Source: Billgrantia saliphila (GTDB taxonomy: Bacteria; Pseudomonadota; Gammaproteobacteria; Pseudomonadales; Halomonadaceae). Taken from it: a DNA stretch of 38,710 nt. Each line of letters starts with the position of its first letter. The first letter of the stretch is position 1. Position numbers and translations under genes: made by a program. Below the pieces are notes generated by a model. The model was not told where the DNA came from and did not search any database. It worked only from the letters and a program-made list of their open reading frames with translations. Below are positions 14,483-24,581 of the stretch, piece by piece. The stretch spans positions 1-38,710 of the forward strand of contig NZ_PJRN01000026.1 of the NCBI RefSeq assembly GCF_002930105.1, in the 5' to 3' direction.

Positions 14483-15580
14483 CTACTCGGAGGTGAAGGC
14501 CTGGCGATGGAAGTCGGCCGCGGCCTCGACTTCGCTGAGCCCGATGACGCCCGGTTCGGGAATGGCGCCGCCTGCCAGCACGTCCAGTACCGTCCTGACG
14601 CCGCGCGACAGGGAAATGAGGTGATAGCCGCCCTCCAGCACGAAGACCAGGCGCCCCTGGCAGTGGCGTCGTGCGAGGCTCTGCAGGATGCCGGTCATGG
14701 CGGCGAATCCCTCGAAGGAGACGTTGAGGGCCATGTCGAAGGGGTGCGGGTCGAATCCTGCCGAGACCAGGATGAGGTCCGGCTGGAACCAGTCGGCCGC
14801 GGGCACGAGGATCTCGTGGAAAGCCTTGAGGTAGGCCTGGTCGCCGGCTCCTGCCGGCATGGGCACGTTGACCGTGGTGCCTTCCCCCAACCCCACGCCG
14901 ATATCCTCCAACTGCCCCGATCCGGGGTAGAAGGGCGAGGCGCGGTGAATGTCGAAGAACAGCACACCGGGATCGGCGAAGAAGATGTCCTGGGTGCCGT
15001 TGCCGTGATGGGCGTCCCAATCCACGATCATCACCCGCTGGCAGCCGAAGGCGGCCTGAGCATGGGCAGCGGCAACCGCCACGTTGTTGAACAGGCAGAA
15101 GCCACGGGCACGGACCGGCTCGGCATGATGCCCCGGCGGGCGTACCACGGCGAAGGCGGACTCGGCACGCCCCTGGAGTACCGCTTCGACGGCGGCGATG
15201 GCGGTGCCGGCAGCCACCTCGGCGGCATCGACGCTGCCGGGGGAGACCGCGGTCGTATCCACGTCGAGCCAGGCATTCTTGCCGCGCAGTTCGAAGATGT
15301 GCTCCAGGTAGGAACTGGTATGGACGCGCGCCAGCTGTTCCTGCGTTGCCGCTTGGCCGTTCTCGAAGCGCAGGCCGGGCACCGGTTCCAGTTCCAGGAG
15401 ATGGCGAATGGCAGTAAGTCGTCCGGCGTGTTCCGGATACGTCCATGGAACGTTCAGCGACGAGAGTAGCTGGCGAATGCGCCGCTCCATGCGGCCGGGC
15501 AGAAAAGGGGCATCGGAATCGGGCTGGTGAGCCAGCACGCGCTCGTCGTAGAAGGCGATCACGCTGTTGGGTTCGGCCAC
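14483..15580 (-). CDS. Histone deacetylase-family amidohydrolase
   Basis: The 365-residue zinc enzyme belongs to the arginase/deacetylase fold, close to class II histone deacetylases and bacterial HDAC-like amidohydrolases. Active-site parts are VRPPGHHAEP (tandem histidines), MIVDWDAHHGNGTQDIFF (zinc Asp and His), SAGFDPHPFD (third ligand Asp) and LEGGYHL. Bacteria lack histones, so acetylpolyamines, acetylated proteins or another N-acetyl compound are likely substrates; the context gives no hint. It starts with GTG, preceded by GGAG at 7 nt. It is probably cytoplasmic, since no signal peptide is seen. Confidence 0.92.
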   Translation of the reverse strand: MAEPNSVIAFYDERVLAHQPDSDAPFLPGRMERRIRQLLSSLNVPWTYPEHAGRLTAIRHLLELEPVPGLRFENGQAATQEQLARVHTSSYLEHIFELRGKNAWLDVDTTAVSPGSVDAAEVAAGTAIAAVEAVLQGRAESAFAVVRPPGHHAEPVRARGFCLFNNVAVAAAHAQAAFGCQRVMIVDWDAHHGNGTQDIFFADPGVLFFDIHRASPFYPGSGQLEDIGVGLGEGTTVNVPMPAGAGDQAYLKAFHEILVPAADWFQPDLILVSAGFDPHPFDMALNVSFEGFAAMTGILQSLARRHCQGRLVFVLEGGYHLISLSRGVRTVLDVLAGGAIPEPGVIGLSEVEAAADFHRQAFTSE

Positions 15581-15673
15581 GTGTTACTCCAGTAGAACAT
15601 CGTCAGAGAAGCGTTTGTACCAGCATAGCCGCTCCAAGGCGTCCGGGCTGGCGCCATACAGGCGAAAGCATTA

Positions 15674-15695
15674 GCGCCGCCCGGGTGGGCGGCGC
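15674..15695. terminator. Hairpin between narK-type and deacetylase-like genes
   Basis: GCGCCGCCC and GGGCGGCGC form a perfect 9-bp stem with a 4-nt loop, 39 bp past the stop of the transporter gene. Modest T-runs lie outside it (minus strand TAATGCTTTCG), so it likely ends the transporter transcript. Confidence 0.55.
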
Positions 15696-15733
15696 CAATG
15701 TTTCGTTGTCGCTGTCCAAATGGAAGCTTCCTG

Positions 15734-17086
15734 TCAGCGCAAGCTCAGGGCGCCGGCACCGGTGTCTTCGCCCACTGCGTCGGTGTAGGCCTTGGCTTCC
15801 TCGGCCTCGACCTCAGGTGAGAAGCGCACGGCCAAGACGCACAGCGAGGCGATCACCACGGCGATGCCGAGATAGAACAGCCCCTGCTGGTAGGAGAGCG
15901 ACTCCGAGCGGAACAGAAATCCAGCGGCCACGGCACCGGCATTGCCGCCGGCGCCGACGATGCCGGCCACCGCCCCCAGCGCTCGCTTGTTGATGAAGGG
16001 CACCACGCCGAAGGTGGCGCCTTCGGCCATCTGCACGAACAGGCTGAACACCAGCATGATGCCGATGGCCAGCGTCAGCACGTGCATCTGCGAGAAGAAC
16101 ATCAGCGCGATGCCTTCGCAGAGCATGGCGATGAACAGCCAGCGCACGCGTCCCTTGAGCCCGCCGTTACGAGCGAACAGGTCGGAGAAGACGCCGCCCA
16201 GGGTGCGGGCGAAGATATTCATCAGGCCGAACAGGCCGGCAATCATGCCCGCGGTGGCCAGGGTCAGGTCGAAGTTGTCGAAGAAGTAGATGGCGGCGAT
16301 GTTATTGATCGTCAGCTCGACGCCGAAGCAGGCGGCATACACCACGAACAGCGCCCACACGCGAATGTCCTTGGCGGCGGCCTTGAAGCTCGCACCCATG
16401 CCGTGCTCGCCATTGGCCTCGGGGAGTTCGCCGCGGGCGCGCAGCTCGGCGAAGTTGCCGTCGGGGGCGTCCTGGGTGAACAGGTAGTAACCGATACCGG
16501 CGAAGAACAGCACCACGCCGGGTACGATCATCGCCAGGCGCCAGCCCAGCGCCTCGTTGACGCCGAGCATCAGCATGCCGGAGAAGATCAACGGCATCAG
16601 GATCTGGGTGGTGCCGCCCCCCAGGTTGCCCCAACCGGCAGAAGTGGCATTGGCGGTGCCGACCACGTTGGGGGCGAACATCACCGAGGTGTGGTACTGG
16701 GTGATGACGAAGGAGGCGCCGATGGCACCGATGGCCAGGCGTGCCAGGAAGAAGGTCTCGAAGCTCGAGGCCAGGCCGATGCCCATCACCGGCAGTGAAC
16801 CCAGGCACAGCAGCCAGGTGTAGGCCTTGCGCGGCCCGATGCGGTCGCACAGCACGCCCATGACCAGGCGCACGAGAATGGTGATCGCCACCGAGGCGAT
16901 GATGGTATTGCCGATCTGGGTCTTGGTCAGCCCCAGGTCGTCGCGCACGATCGCCATCAGCGGGGCGATGCCGAACCAGCCGAAGAAACAGATATGGAAG
17001 GCGAACCAGGAGAAGTGGAAGGCCCGCATCTGGGGCGACTTCAGGTTGAGCAGCCGTATTCTATTGGCCTTGTTGCGGATTTCCAT
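15734..17086 (-). CDS. narK: NarK-type nitrate/nitrite MFS transporter
   Basis: The 450-residue inner-membrane protein has 12 hydrophobic segments and is of the nitrate-nitrite porter family. The two nitrate-signature stretches are seen as AGWGNLGGGTTQILMP (~residues 150-165) and GIVGAGGNAGAVAAGFLF (~385-400), with RLVMGVLCDRIGPRKAY in the first half holding a conserved arginine. Such proteins import nitrate with protons or exchange nitrate for nitrite. The start has AGGT ~10 nt upstream. It stands apart from the assimilation genes and has an FNR-type box instead of NtrC/sigma-54 elements, so it may serve anaerobic nitrate respiration. No narGHI genes are in the window. Confidence 0.93.
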   Translation of the reverse strand: MEIRNKANRIRLLNLKSPQMRAFHFSWFAFHICFFGWFGIAPLMAIVRDDLGLTKTQIGNTIIASVAITILVRLVMGVLCDRIGPRKAYTWLLCLGSLPVMGIGLASSFETFFLARLAIGAIGASFVITQYHTSVMFAPNVVGTANATSAGWGNLGGGTTQILMPLIFSGMLMLGVNEALGWRLAMIVPGVVLFFAGIGYYLFTQDAPDGNFAELRARGELPEANGEHGMGASFKAAAKDIRVWALFVVYAACFGVELTINNIAAIYFFDNFDLTLATAGMIAGLFGLMNIFARTLGGVFSDLFARNGGLKGRVRWLFIAMLCEGIALMFFSQMHVLTLAIGIMLVFSLFVQMAEGATFGVVPFINKRALGAVAGIVGAGGNAGAVAAGFLFRSESLSYQQGLFYLGIAVVIASLCVLAVRFSPEVEAEEAKAYTDAVGEDTGAGALSLR

Positions 17087-17192
17087 GGGCGATGACCTCG
17101 TACGGAACGGGATGCATGATTCGTCCTTCTCCGTTGAAGGTCAGGTCTGGCGCACTCGTACTCATGAGAGTCTGGTCCACGCCTACCCGTCG

Positions 17193-17206
17193 TTGATCCG
17201 GATCAA
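17193..17206 (-). promoter_or_regulatory. FNR/ANR-type box upstream of narK
   Basis: TTGATCCGGATCAA matches the FNR consensus TTGAT-N4-ATCAA exactly. It is 107 bp upstream of the narK start. A class II position would put the transcript start near 17158, though the -10 region there is poor. It indicates oxygen-responsive activation. Confidence 0.75.
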
Positions 17207-17361
17207 GCAATCGACTTGCCAGACTCGAGAAAGCTTTTCTTTGCCAATGAGTTGGTGCTGAATCGGTTAAAGCCGGCGAGGGGCGCCGGCGTGATAGCCG
17301 GCGCCGCAATGGTGCAGTGCGGTGAGGATTTGCGCCCCGCTGGTGCCGCAGGGAGCGAAGG

Positions 17362-18081
17362 CTACTGCATTGCCAGCTGGCGCTGATTGCGGTCGCAGCG
17401 CAGGTAGGCGGAGGACTGCAGCCACTCCGGGTCGGGGTAGTAGGCGAACAGGTAGTGATCCTCCTTGATGCTGTCGATCAGCGGATAGGTGACCTCCTGT
17501 CGCACGGCCGGGCAGCCGTGGCTGCGTCCCAGGCGGCCGGTCTGGCGTACGAACGTCTCACTGACGTAGTCGGCGCCGTGGATCACGATGGCGCGCTCGT
17601 AGGCCAGATCGTTGACGCCCGCTTCCAGCCCCTCCAGGCGCAACGAGTAGCCGTTGCTTCCGTAGTAGCTGTTCATGGTGCGGAACAGGCCCAGGCTCGA
17701 CTGATGGCTTTCGGGTGTGTTGGAGAATACGGTGGCCTCGGCATCGCCGGAGCCCCGGCCGTGGGAAACCAGTTCCTCGAACAGCAGCTCTTCCTCGGCC
17801 AGGTCGAAGACCCATAGGCGGGGTTCGCTGGACGGGCGCGAAAAGTCGATCACCGCCAGCCGCTCGGCATCCGGCTGGGCGCAGGCCAGCGCACTGGCGG
17901 CCAGCGCCAGCACTTCAGGATCCGCCGCCGGGGCCAGGCGGGTCAGTGTCTGGCCGAGCGGAGTAAACGAGGCGCCCGGCAGTTGGGTCAGGAAATCGCC
18001 GGCTTGAGTGCTGGCGGATGACACAAGGAGAACGGTTGCCGCGGCCGTCAGCGGAAGCAGAGGGGTGAGCAAAGAGCGCAT
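17362..18081 (-). CDS. Murein L,D-transpeptidase catalytic-domain protein (YkuD_2 type)
   Basis: The 239-residue exported protein has a signal peptide (MRSLLTPLLPLTAAATVLLV, cleavage near ASTQAG). The catalytic part contains IVIHGADYVS (histidine) and GRLGRSHGCPAV (cysteine in S-x-GCP), the pattern of the YkuD_2 family of L,D-transpeptidases and related murein-modifying enzymes. It should act in the periplasm on peptidoglycan crosslinks. I chose the start at 18081 because the preceding open stretch lacks signal-peptide character. It is divergent from a second L,D-transpeptidase gene 138 bp away. Confidence 0.87.
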   Translation of the reverse strand: MRSLLTPLLPLTAAATVLLVSSASTQAGDFLTQLPGASFTPLGQTLTRLAPAADPEVLALAASALACAQPDAERLAVIDFSRPSSEPRLWVFDLAEEELLFEELVSHGRGSGDAEATVFSNTPESHQSSLGLFRTMNSYYGSNGYSLRLEGLEAGVNDLAYERAIVIHGADYVSETFVRQTGRLGRSHGCPAVRQEVTYPLIDSIKEDHYLFAYYPDPEWLQSSAYLRCDRNQRQLAMQ

Positions 18082-18219
18082 GCGAGCGTGCCTGTCGGTT
18101 GGTCGTACGGGGCAATGGAGCGATTGTCGCCCCATGACCTGGCAAAAAATGCTGAACCACTATTATGGGGGGTGAGGCCAGGAAGGCCAAAACCATCATC
18201 AACGGAGTAGGAGCCGAGA

Positions 18220-19842
18220 ATGCGGGTATTTACCTGGATGGGATCGTTGCTGCTGATGCTCGCCACGCTGTCGCCGAGCTGGGCCGAGGAGGAGGCGACG
18301 GCAGGCGAAGGGCCCGGGGTAACGACCGAGCTGGTGCGACAGCTCGGCGATGCGTCGGATGCGGTACAGGACTTCTATGCGTTGCGCGAACTTCGTCCGG
18401 CCTGGCAGCAGAGCGATGCGGTGGCGGCCTTCGCGGCGGCGCTGCATACCCTGGAAGGCGACGGGTTGACCCCGCAGGACTACCGCCCCGATGGGCTCAA
18501 GTCCGGCCATCGCACGGCCTATGGCACGTCGGGCAGTGCGGCCGAAAAGGCGCGTTTCGACATCCAGGCCACCCAGACGTTGCTGACGGCACTGGCGCAC
18601 CTGCAGCGTGGCAAGGTCGATCCCCGAGCGCTGGATACCGGCTGGGAGGTACCGGTGGAGAAGCCCGACCTGGATCTGGCAGCGATTTCCCGTGCGGTGG
18701 ACGGCCAGCGCTTCGAACAGGCGATGGCCGAGGCACGACCCGCCTATGCGCCCTACGAGCGCCTTCGTTCGGGGCTGGCGCGCTATCGCAACATCGAACG
18801 GCTGGGAGGCTGGCCGCGTCTACCGGAGCGCGAGCGCCCACTGCGCCCGGGCGACCGGGACGATGACGTGGCGCTGCTGCGCGAGCGGCTGGCCGTCGTG
18901 GGGGAGCTGGAAGTGATGGCGGCCGATACCGGTGCGTTTCCCGGCGTCGACCTCGAGGCGCCCGATCCGCGCCGCTACGATGCCGTGCTGGAGGCGGCGG
19001 TGAAGCGCTTCCAGCAACGCCACCTGCTGGAGCCGGACGGGGTCATCGGACGCGAGACCCGCGCGGCCCTGAACGTGCCGGTGGAGAGGCGGATCGACCA
19101 GATACGCCTCAATATGGAGCGTGCACGCTGGTTGCTGCACGGGCTTCCGGAAACCTTCGTGCTGGTCGATATCGCCGGCTACCGGCTCAGCTACTTCCGA
19201 CCCAACGGCGAGATCTGGCGCTCGCGCATCGTCGTCGGCCGGCCCTATCGGCGCACGCCGACGCTGCGTTCCGAGATTACGCGTATAACGGTCAATCCGA
19301 CCTGGACGATCCCTCCCACGATTCTGCGCGAGGACGTACTGCCACAGGTGCGTCAGGACCTGGACTATCTGCGCCGCGAGAACATCACGGTGCTGAGCCC
19401 CTCCGGCGAGCGGATCGATCCACGCGAAGTCGACTGGTCGCGCCCCGGCAATGTCATGCTGCGCCAGGACGCCGGGCCGCAGAATGCGCTGGGGCGGCTG
19501 GTGGTCCGCTTCCCCAACGATCATCTCGTCTACCTTCACGACACGCCGGCACAGGGGTTGTTCTCCCGCGAGCAGCGCGCCTTCAGTTCCGGCTGCATTC
19601 GGGTGGAGAACATACGCGAGTTCGTTCAGCTGCTGTTCGACGATACCGGTACCGGCCAGGATGTCGACACACGGATTGCCAGTGGCGAGTCGCATAACGT
19701 CTCGCTCGCTCGGCGCATGCCGATCATCATTCACTACTGGACGGTGAATCCCGGTGGGGATGGCGAGCTGTCGTTCCGGCCCGACATCTACGAACGCGAC
19801 GATGCGCTGCTGCATGCACTGGATCGCCCGCTGTCGCTGTAG
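18220..19842 (+). CDS. ycbB: YcbB/LdtD-type L,D-transpeptidase
   Basis: The 540-residue periplasmic enzyme forms 3-3 crosslinks in peptidoglycan. It begins with a signal peptide (MRVFTWMGSLLLMLATLSPSWA). A helical scaffold follows, then a peptidoglycan-binding domain (DAVLEAAVKRFQQRHLLEPD and GVIGRETRAALNV, ~residues 250-285) and the YkuD catalytic domain with VYLHDTP and the active-site RAFSSGCIRVEN (~460-471). The start has GGAG about 9 nt upstream. The length is close to that of E. coli LdtD. Together with the divergent YkuD_2 gene and the M23 endopeptidase nearby, it makes a cell-wall remodelling neighbourhood. Confidence 0.94.
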   Translation: MRVFTWMGSLLLMLATLSPSWAEEEATAGEGPGVTTELVRQLGDASDAVQDFYALRELRPAWQQSDAVAAFAAALHTLEGDGLTPQDYRPDGLKSGHRTAYGTSGSAAEKARFDIQATQTLLTALAHLQRGKVDPRALDTGWEVPVEKPDLDLAAISRAVDGQRFEQAMAEARPAYAPYERLRSGLARYRNIERLGGWPRLPERERPLRPGDRDDDVALLRERLAVVGELEVMAADTGAFPGVDLEAPDPRRYDAVLEAAVKRFQQRHLLEPDGVIGRETRAALNVPVERRIDQIRLNMERARWLLHGLPETFVLVDIAGYRLSYFRPNGEIWRSRIVVGRPYRRTPTLRSEITRITVNPTWTIPPTILREDVLPQVRQDLDYLRRENITVLSPSGERIDPREVDWSRPGNVMLRQDAGPQNALGRLVVRFPNDHLVYLHDTPAQGLFSREQRAFSSGCIRVENIREFVQLLFDDTGTGQDVDTRIASGESHNVSLARRMPIIIHYWTVNPGGDGELSFRPDIYERDDALLHALDRPLSL

Positions 19843-19843
19843 G

Positions 19844-19868
19844 CGGCCGGCGCCTGGGGCGCCGGCCG
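19844..19868 (+). terminator. Hairpin directly after ycbB
   Basis: CGGCCGGCGCC and GGCGCCGGCCG form a perfect 11-bp stem with a 3-nt loop, 2 nt after the stop codon. No T-tract follows. It may protect the mRNA 3' end ahead of the next hairpin. Confidence 0.5.
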
Positions 19869-19873
19869 TGGGA

Positions 19874-19906
19874 AAGGCCCCGATCACTTCCTGTGACCGG
19901 GGCCTT
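19874..19906. terminator. Bidirectional terminator between ycbB and the DUF1127 gene
   Basis: AAGGCCCCG...CGGGGCCTT, with an inner TCAC/GTGA extension, gives a stem of about 13 pairs with one mismatch. On the minus strand the stem ends in CCTTTCC directly after the DUF1127 stop. Confidence 0.6.
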
Positions 19907-19908
19907 GG

Positions 19909-20175
19909 CTAAGCCAGGCTTGCCCCGCAGCGAGGACAGACGTCACGTGCACTTTCGGCCGCGACGGATCCGGTGCCGGAGGTGGCGCTTGCCTCAGTCT
20001 TGTCGATAGCAAAGCGCTCCGGATGGATCGGCACCAGCGTGCCGCGTTCCCAGCGCAGGCCAACGTCCTTGAGCATGCGTGGGTCGTAGTCGCGCAGCGA
20101 GGCGTCGCGACGACGGTTGGCGTAGTGAACGCGCACGGCGCGAAGCAGGCGACGAAGGGTGTTGAGTGCTGACAT
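19909..20175 (-). CDS. DUF1127 small protein with C-terminal CxxC
   Basis: The 88-residue protein has an arginine-rich N-terminal half and the DUF1127 motif LRDYDPRMLKDVGLRWERG (~residues 27-45). Many DUF1127 proteins are about 50-70 residues; this one adds a tail ending in CPRCGASLA, which could be half of a metal site. Small arginine-rich DUF1127 proteins have been tied to RNA-related and phosphate/carbon roles in alphaproteobacteria; the function here is unknown. The ribosome site AAGGAG lies 9 nt upstream. It has a strong sigma-70-like promoter and a leader of ~265 nt. Confidence 0.82.
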   Translation of the reverse strand: MSALNTLRRLLRAVRVHYANRRRDASLRDYDPRMLKDVGLRWERGTLVPIHPERFAIDKTEASATSGTGSVAAESARDVCPRCGASLA

Positions 20176-20329
20176 GATCTCGGTCTCCTTGGATCAGGGA
20201 GGCCGGGAACTTGTGCGCGACGGGCGAGAAAAGTATGAATCCAGGCTTGGCCGCGACAAGTGCCGCGGCCAGCGTCCTTCAGGTGTCGTCGTTTCGACGG
20301 CCGGCCCACGGCTGCAGCAAACGGGTACG

Positions 20330-20353
20330 CATCGCGTTATGGAATACGCGATG
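20330..20353 (-). other. Hairpin in the DUF1127 leader
   Basis: CATCGCGT and ACGCGATG pair perfectly (8 bp) around an 8-nt loop inside the predicted 5' leader. It is the clearest fold in the 382-bp gap between the ABC transporter and DUF1127 genes. The leader could also be a separate small RNA. Confidence 0.4.
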
Positions 20354-20446
20354 TTGCCAGTTTGCCTTGTTGCCTTGAGGTAGCCAGCGCATGAGGAACG
20401 CATCTCGGTTGGGGGAAAAGTGCCGCATCGATGACGCGACTCTTTT

Positions 20447-20475
20447 CTTATAGACAAGCGCTCAACAAGCGTCAA
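20447..20475 (-). promoter_or_regulatory. Sigma-70 promoter of the DUF1127 gene
   Basis: On the minus strand TTGACG (20475-20470) and TATAAG (20452-20447) are separated by exactly 17 bp, close to consensus. The predicted transcript start is near 20440. Confidence 0.75.
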
Positions 20476-20557
20476 CCGATGGGCATAAACGTTACGCGAA
20501 AAAACGACGAGCGATGACCAGGACTAGGCCCGTTCCTCGGGATGCCGATGCTCGAAT

Positions 20558-22429
<1,872 letters not shown>

Positions 22430-22525
22430 GCGCAGGCTCCGTATCGGCTGTTGCGGGCAGGCTCAGGGCACTTTAACCCATCTGGCCATTCAACCCAGCG
22501 GGCCAGTGGGTAGGTGCCAAACGCG

Positions 22526-22549
22526 ACGCCCTGCCGGATGGCAGGGCGT
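22526..22549 (-). terminator. Terminator after the M23 peptidase gene
   Basis: ACGCCCTGCC and GGCAGGGCGT form a perfect 10-bp stem with a 4-nt loop, 21 bp past the stop. On the minus strand it is followed by CGCGTTTGG, a weak T-run. Confidence 0.6.
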
Positions 22550-22570
22550 GCGGTCGGGAAGGGCCTGGCC

Positions 22571-24304
22571 TCAGTCGTCGTTCTCTGCGTCGCTCGAGGT
22601 CTGTGCCACCACCGGGCCGGTCTGGCCGGAGCGCAGCACGGCGAGCAGCGGCTCGGCTTCGTTCTGGAAGGCCACCAGGCGTTCGCCTTCGAGGCTCTGG
22701 CTCTCGGGCAGGTCGACTTTCATGGCATCGACCGGGTTGTTGTTCACGATGACCTCATAGTGGAGGTGAGGCCCGGTGCTGCGACCGGTATTGCCGGACA
22801 GTGCAATGCGTTCGCCCATGGCGACCCGTTCGCCGCGGCTGACCATCGCGCGCGAGAGATGCAGGTAGCGTGTGCGGTAGCCGTTGTCGTGGCGGATCAC
22901 CACGTAGCGCCCCGCCACCGGATGATTGCCGACCTTCTCGACGCGACCGTCCGCCGGTGCATGGACGGCGGTGCCGATGGGCATGGCCCAGTCGGTGCCG
23001 CGATGGGGGCTGACCCTTCCGGTGACCGGATGCTGGCGCCGCGGGTTGTAGCCCGAGCTCATGCGATAGCTGCCTTCGAAGGGGTAGCGGCTGAAGGCCG
23101 GGTCCAGGCTCTGACCATCGGGGGTGTAGAAGTTGTTGTCTTCGCTGTTGCGGACCAGTGTCAGGTCCATGCGGGCGCCCTGGTACTCGATGGCCAGCAC
23201 GCGGGAGTCGTAGCTGGCACCGTCGATGACGTCGGATTCGATCAGGACCTGGAACTCGTCACCGCGGCGGGTATCGCGGCGGAAGTCGAGCTTCTTCTCG
23301 AGCAGCCGCGAAATCTGGGCGACTTCGGTGCTGGAGAGGCCGGTCGCCTGAGCCGAGCGGGCGAAGCTGCCGCTCACGCTGCCGGCGAAGAGACGCTGTG
23401 TGGCTTCGCCGGCGCGCTCGATGGTGGCCACGTCGAAGCCGTCTTCTTCGCGCTCCAGCATGATGCCTTCGCGGGCGTTCTTCATCACCCGCATCGCCAG
23501 CAAACGATCCTCTTCGTCGAGCTGGTACTCGAAGGTGTTGCCCACCCGCCAATGCGTCAGCAGGCGCTGGTCGGGCAGGCTCTCGAGCAGGCGAATGGCT
23601 TCGCTGTAGCCCAGACCCAGCTCGTTTTGCGCCAGCACGGCGAAAGTATCGCCCTGCTGCACGGTGTATGTGCGCCACTCGGGAACGAAGGGCTCGGCCG
23701 CGGCGACTTCCTGATCGAAATGGATCGGGCTGTCCTCGAACAGACCCAGCTCCTCGTCGGGAATGTTCTCGTACGAGGTGGCGTCGCTGGCCAGGGCCTC
23801 GTCGTCGGTACGGGTGTCGTCGAGCATGCCGCTGGCGAGGGTACCGATGACCAGGGCCATGTGCAGGGCGCCAGAATCAAGAACCGTTGTCAGTTCGATG
23901 CCGCTGTCGACAGCGGTAGCGGCATCGAACTCGGCAGCGGAGGGAGCCGGTTCGGCCCCAGTCGCCTGCTCGGGCTGGGCCCGGGCGTAGGCAACTCCCT
24001 TGAGATCGATGATCTCGCTGGGCTGCAGCTGGGAGAGAGGAATGTACTCGCGCGTTGCATCGATGGCCTGGGTGGCAATCTCGATGGCGTCGGCGACGGA
24101 GTAACGTTCGTTGTTGAGAGCGGGGAGGCCGGGTTGGGCCTCGGGCGACAGGGGAAACAGGACGGTTTGGGGTGTCTGTTCCTGTCGCTGGGAATTCTCG
24201 ACTAGGGTGACGATTTTCTGCGTGCCCAGCACGGTCACCATCGTGGCGACGGGGATCAACAACAACTTATGCGCGCGTGGCAGCGAATGGAGGATTCGCA
24301 ACAT
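22571..24304 (-). CDS. MepM-like M23 murein endopeptidase
   Basis: The 577-residue protein is anchored by an N-terminal membrane segment (LLLIPVATMVTVLGTQKIV). A long low-complexity periplasmic stretch follows, then a LysM/OapA-like region (YTVQQGDTFAVLAQ, ~residues 222-250), and a C-terminal LytM/M23 domain with zinc-binding HRGTDW (~439) and HLHYEV (~515). It should cut D-Ala-mDAP crosslinks to let peptidoglycan expand. At 577 residues it is longer than E. coli MepM (about 440), mostly through the acidic linker, common in halophile proteins. No clear ribosome site precedes the start. Confidence 0.91.
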   Translation of the reverse strand: MLRILHSLPRAHKLLLIPVATMVTVLGTQKIVTLVENSQRQEQTPQTVLFPLSPEAQPGLPALNNERYSVADAIEIATQAIDATREYIPLSQLQPSEIIDLKGVAYARAQPEQATGAEPAPSAAEFDAATAVDSGIELTTVLDSGALHMALVIGTLASGMLDDTRTDDEALASDATSYENIPDEELGLFEDSPIHFDQEVAAAEPFVPEWRTYTVQQGDTFAVLAQNELGLGYSEAIRLLESLPDQRLLTHWRVGNTFEYQLDEEDRLLAMRVMKNAREGIMLEREEDGFDVATIERAGEATQRLFAGSVSGSFARSAQATGLSSTEVAQISRLLEKKLDFRRDTRRGDEFQVLIESDVIDGASYDSRVLAIEYQGARMDLTLVRNSEDNNFYTPDGQSLDPAFSRYPFEGSYRMSSGYNPRRQHPVTGRVSPHRGTDWAMPIGTAVHAPADGRVEKVGNHPVAGRYVVIRHDNGYRTRYLHLSRAMVSRGERVAMGERIALSGNTGRSTGPHLHYEVIVNNNPVDAMKVDLPESQSLEGERLVAFQNEAEPLLAVLRSGQTGPVVAQTSSDAENDD

Positions 24305-24581
24305 GTCGGGTATCGGCCATATAAAAATAAGATGACAAGAACATAAAAAGGCACGGGAACCTTAACCCATGATATATGGCCTGCCTAGACTGTACATACG
24401 TACAGAAACGCCTCGGCCGGGGCGTTTCTTCAACGCTTCCCGGTCGAGTTTCGTTGTCGAACAGTGTTCAACAGGCTGTCATTGAACGTGACGTCAGTGA
24501 TCAAGACAACCCCTTTTAGTAAAAAAATGTATCTGAAGTTAGGCAGGGCTACCAAATTCTGCGCGTGCGGAATTCAAGGTT
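24305..24581. other. AT-richer non-coding gap with a terminator-like hairpin
   Basis: This stretch between the M23 and pirin genes is clearly richer in A/T than its neighbours (for example the ATATAAAAATAAGATGACAAG region). It should hold the M23 promoter and the end of the pirin transcript. I see no tRNA or small ORF in it. Confidence 0.5.
24404..24430. terminator. Intrinsic terminator-like hairpin
   Basis: AGAAACGCC and GGCGTTTCT make a perfect 9-bp stem around an 8-nt loop, preceded by an A-run and followed by T-rich bases, so it could work in either direction. The only gene pointing at it is pirin, whose stop is 152 bp away; read on the plus strand it would need an unannotated short transcript. 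Confidence 0.6.

Noticed and set aside
24404..24430. The hairpin as evidence of a small RNA gene on the plus strand
   Set aside because: No promoter could be placed upstream within the short gap, and the hairpin may simply end the pirin transcript.
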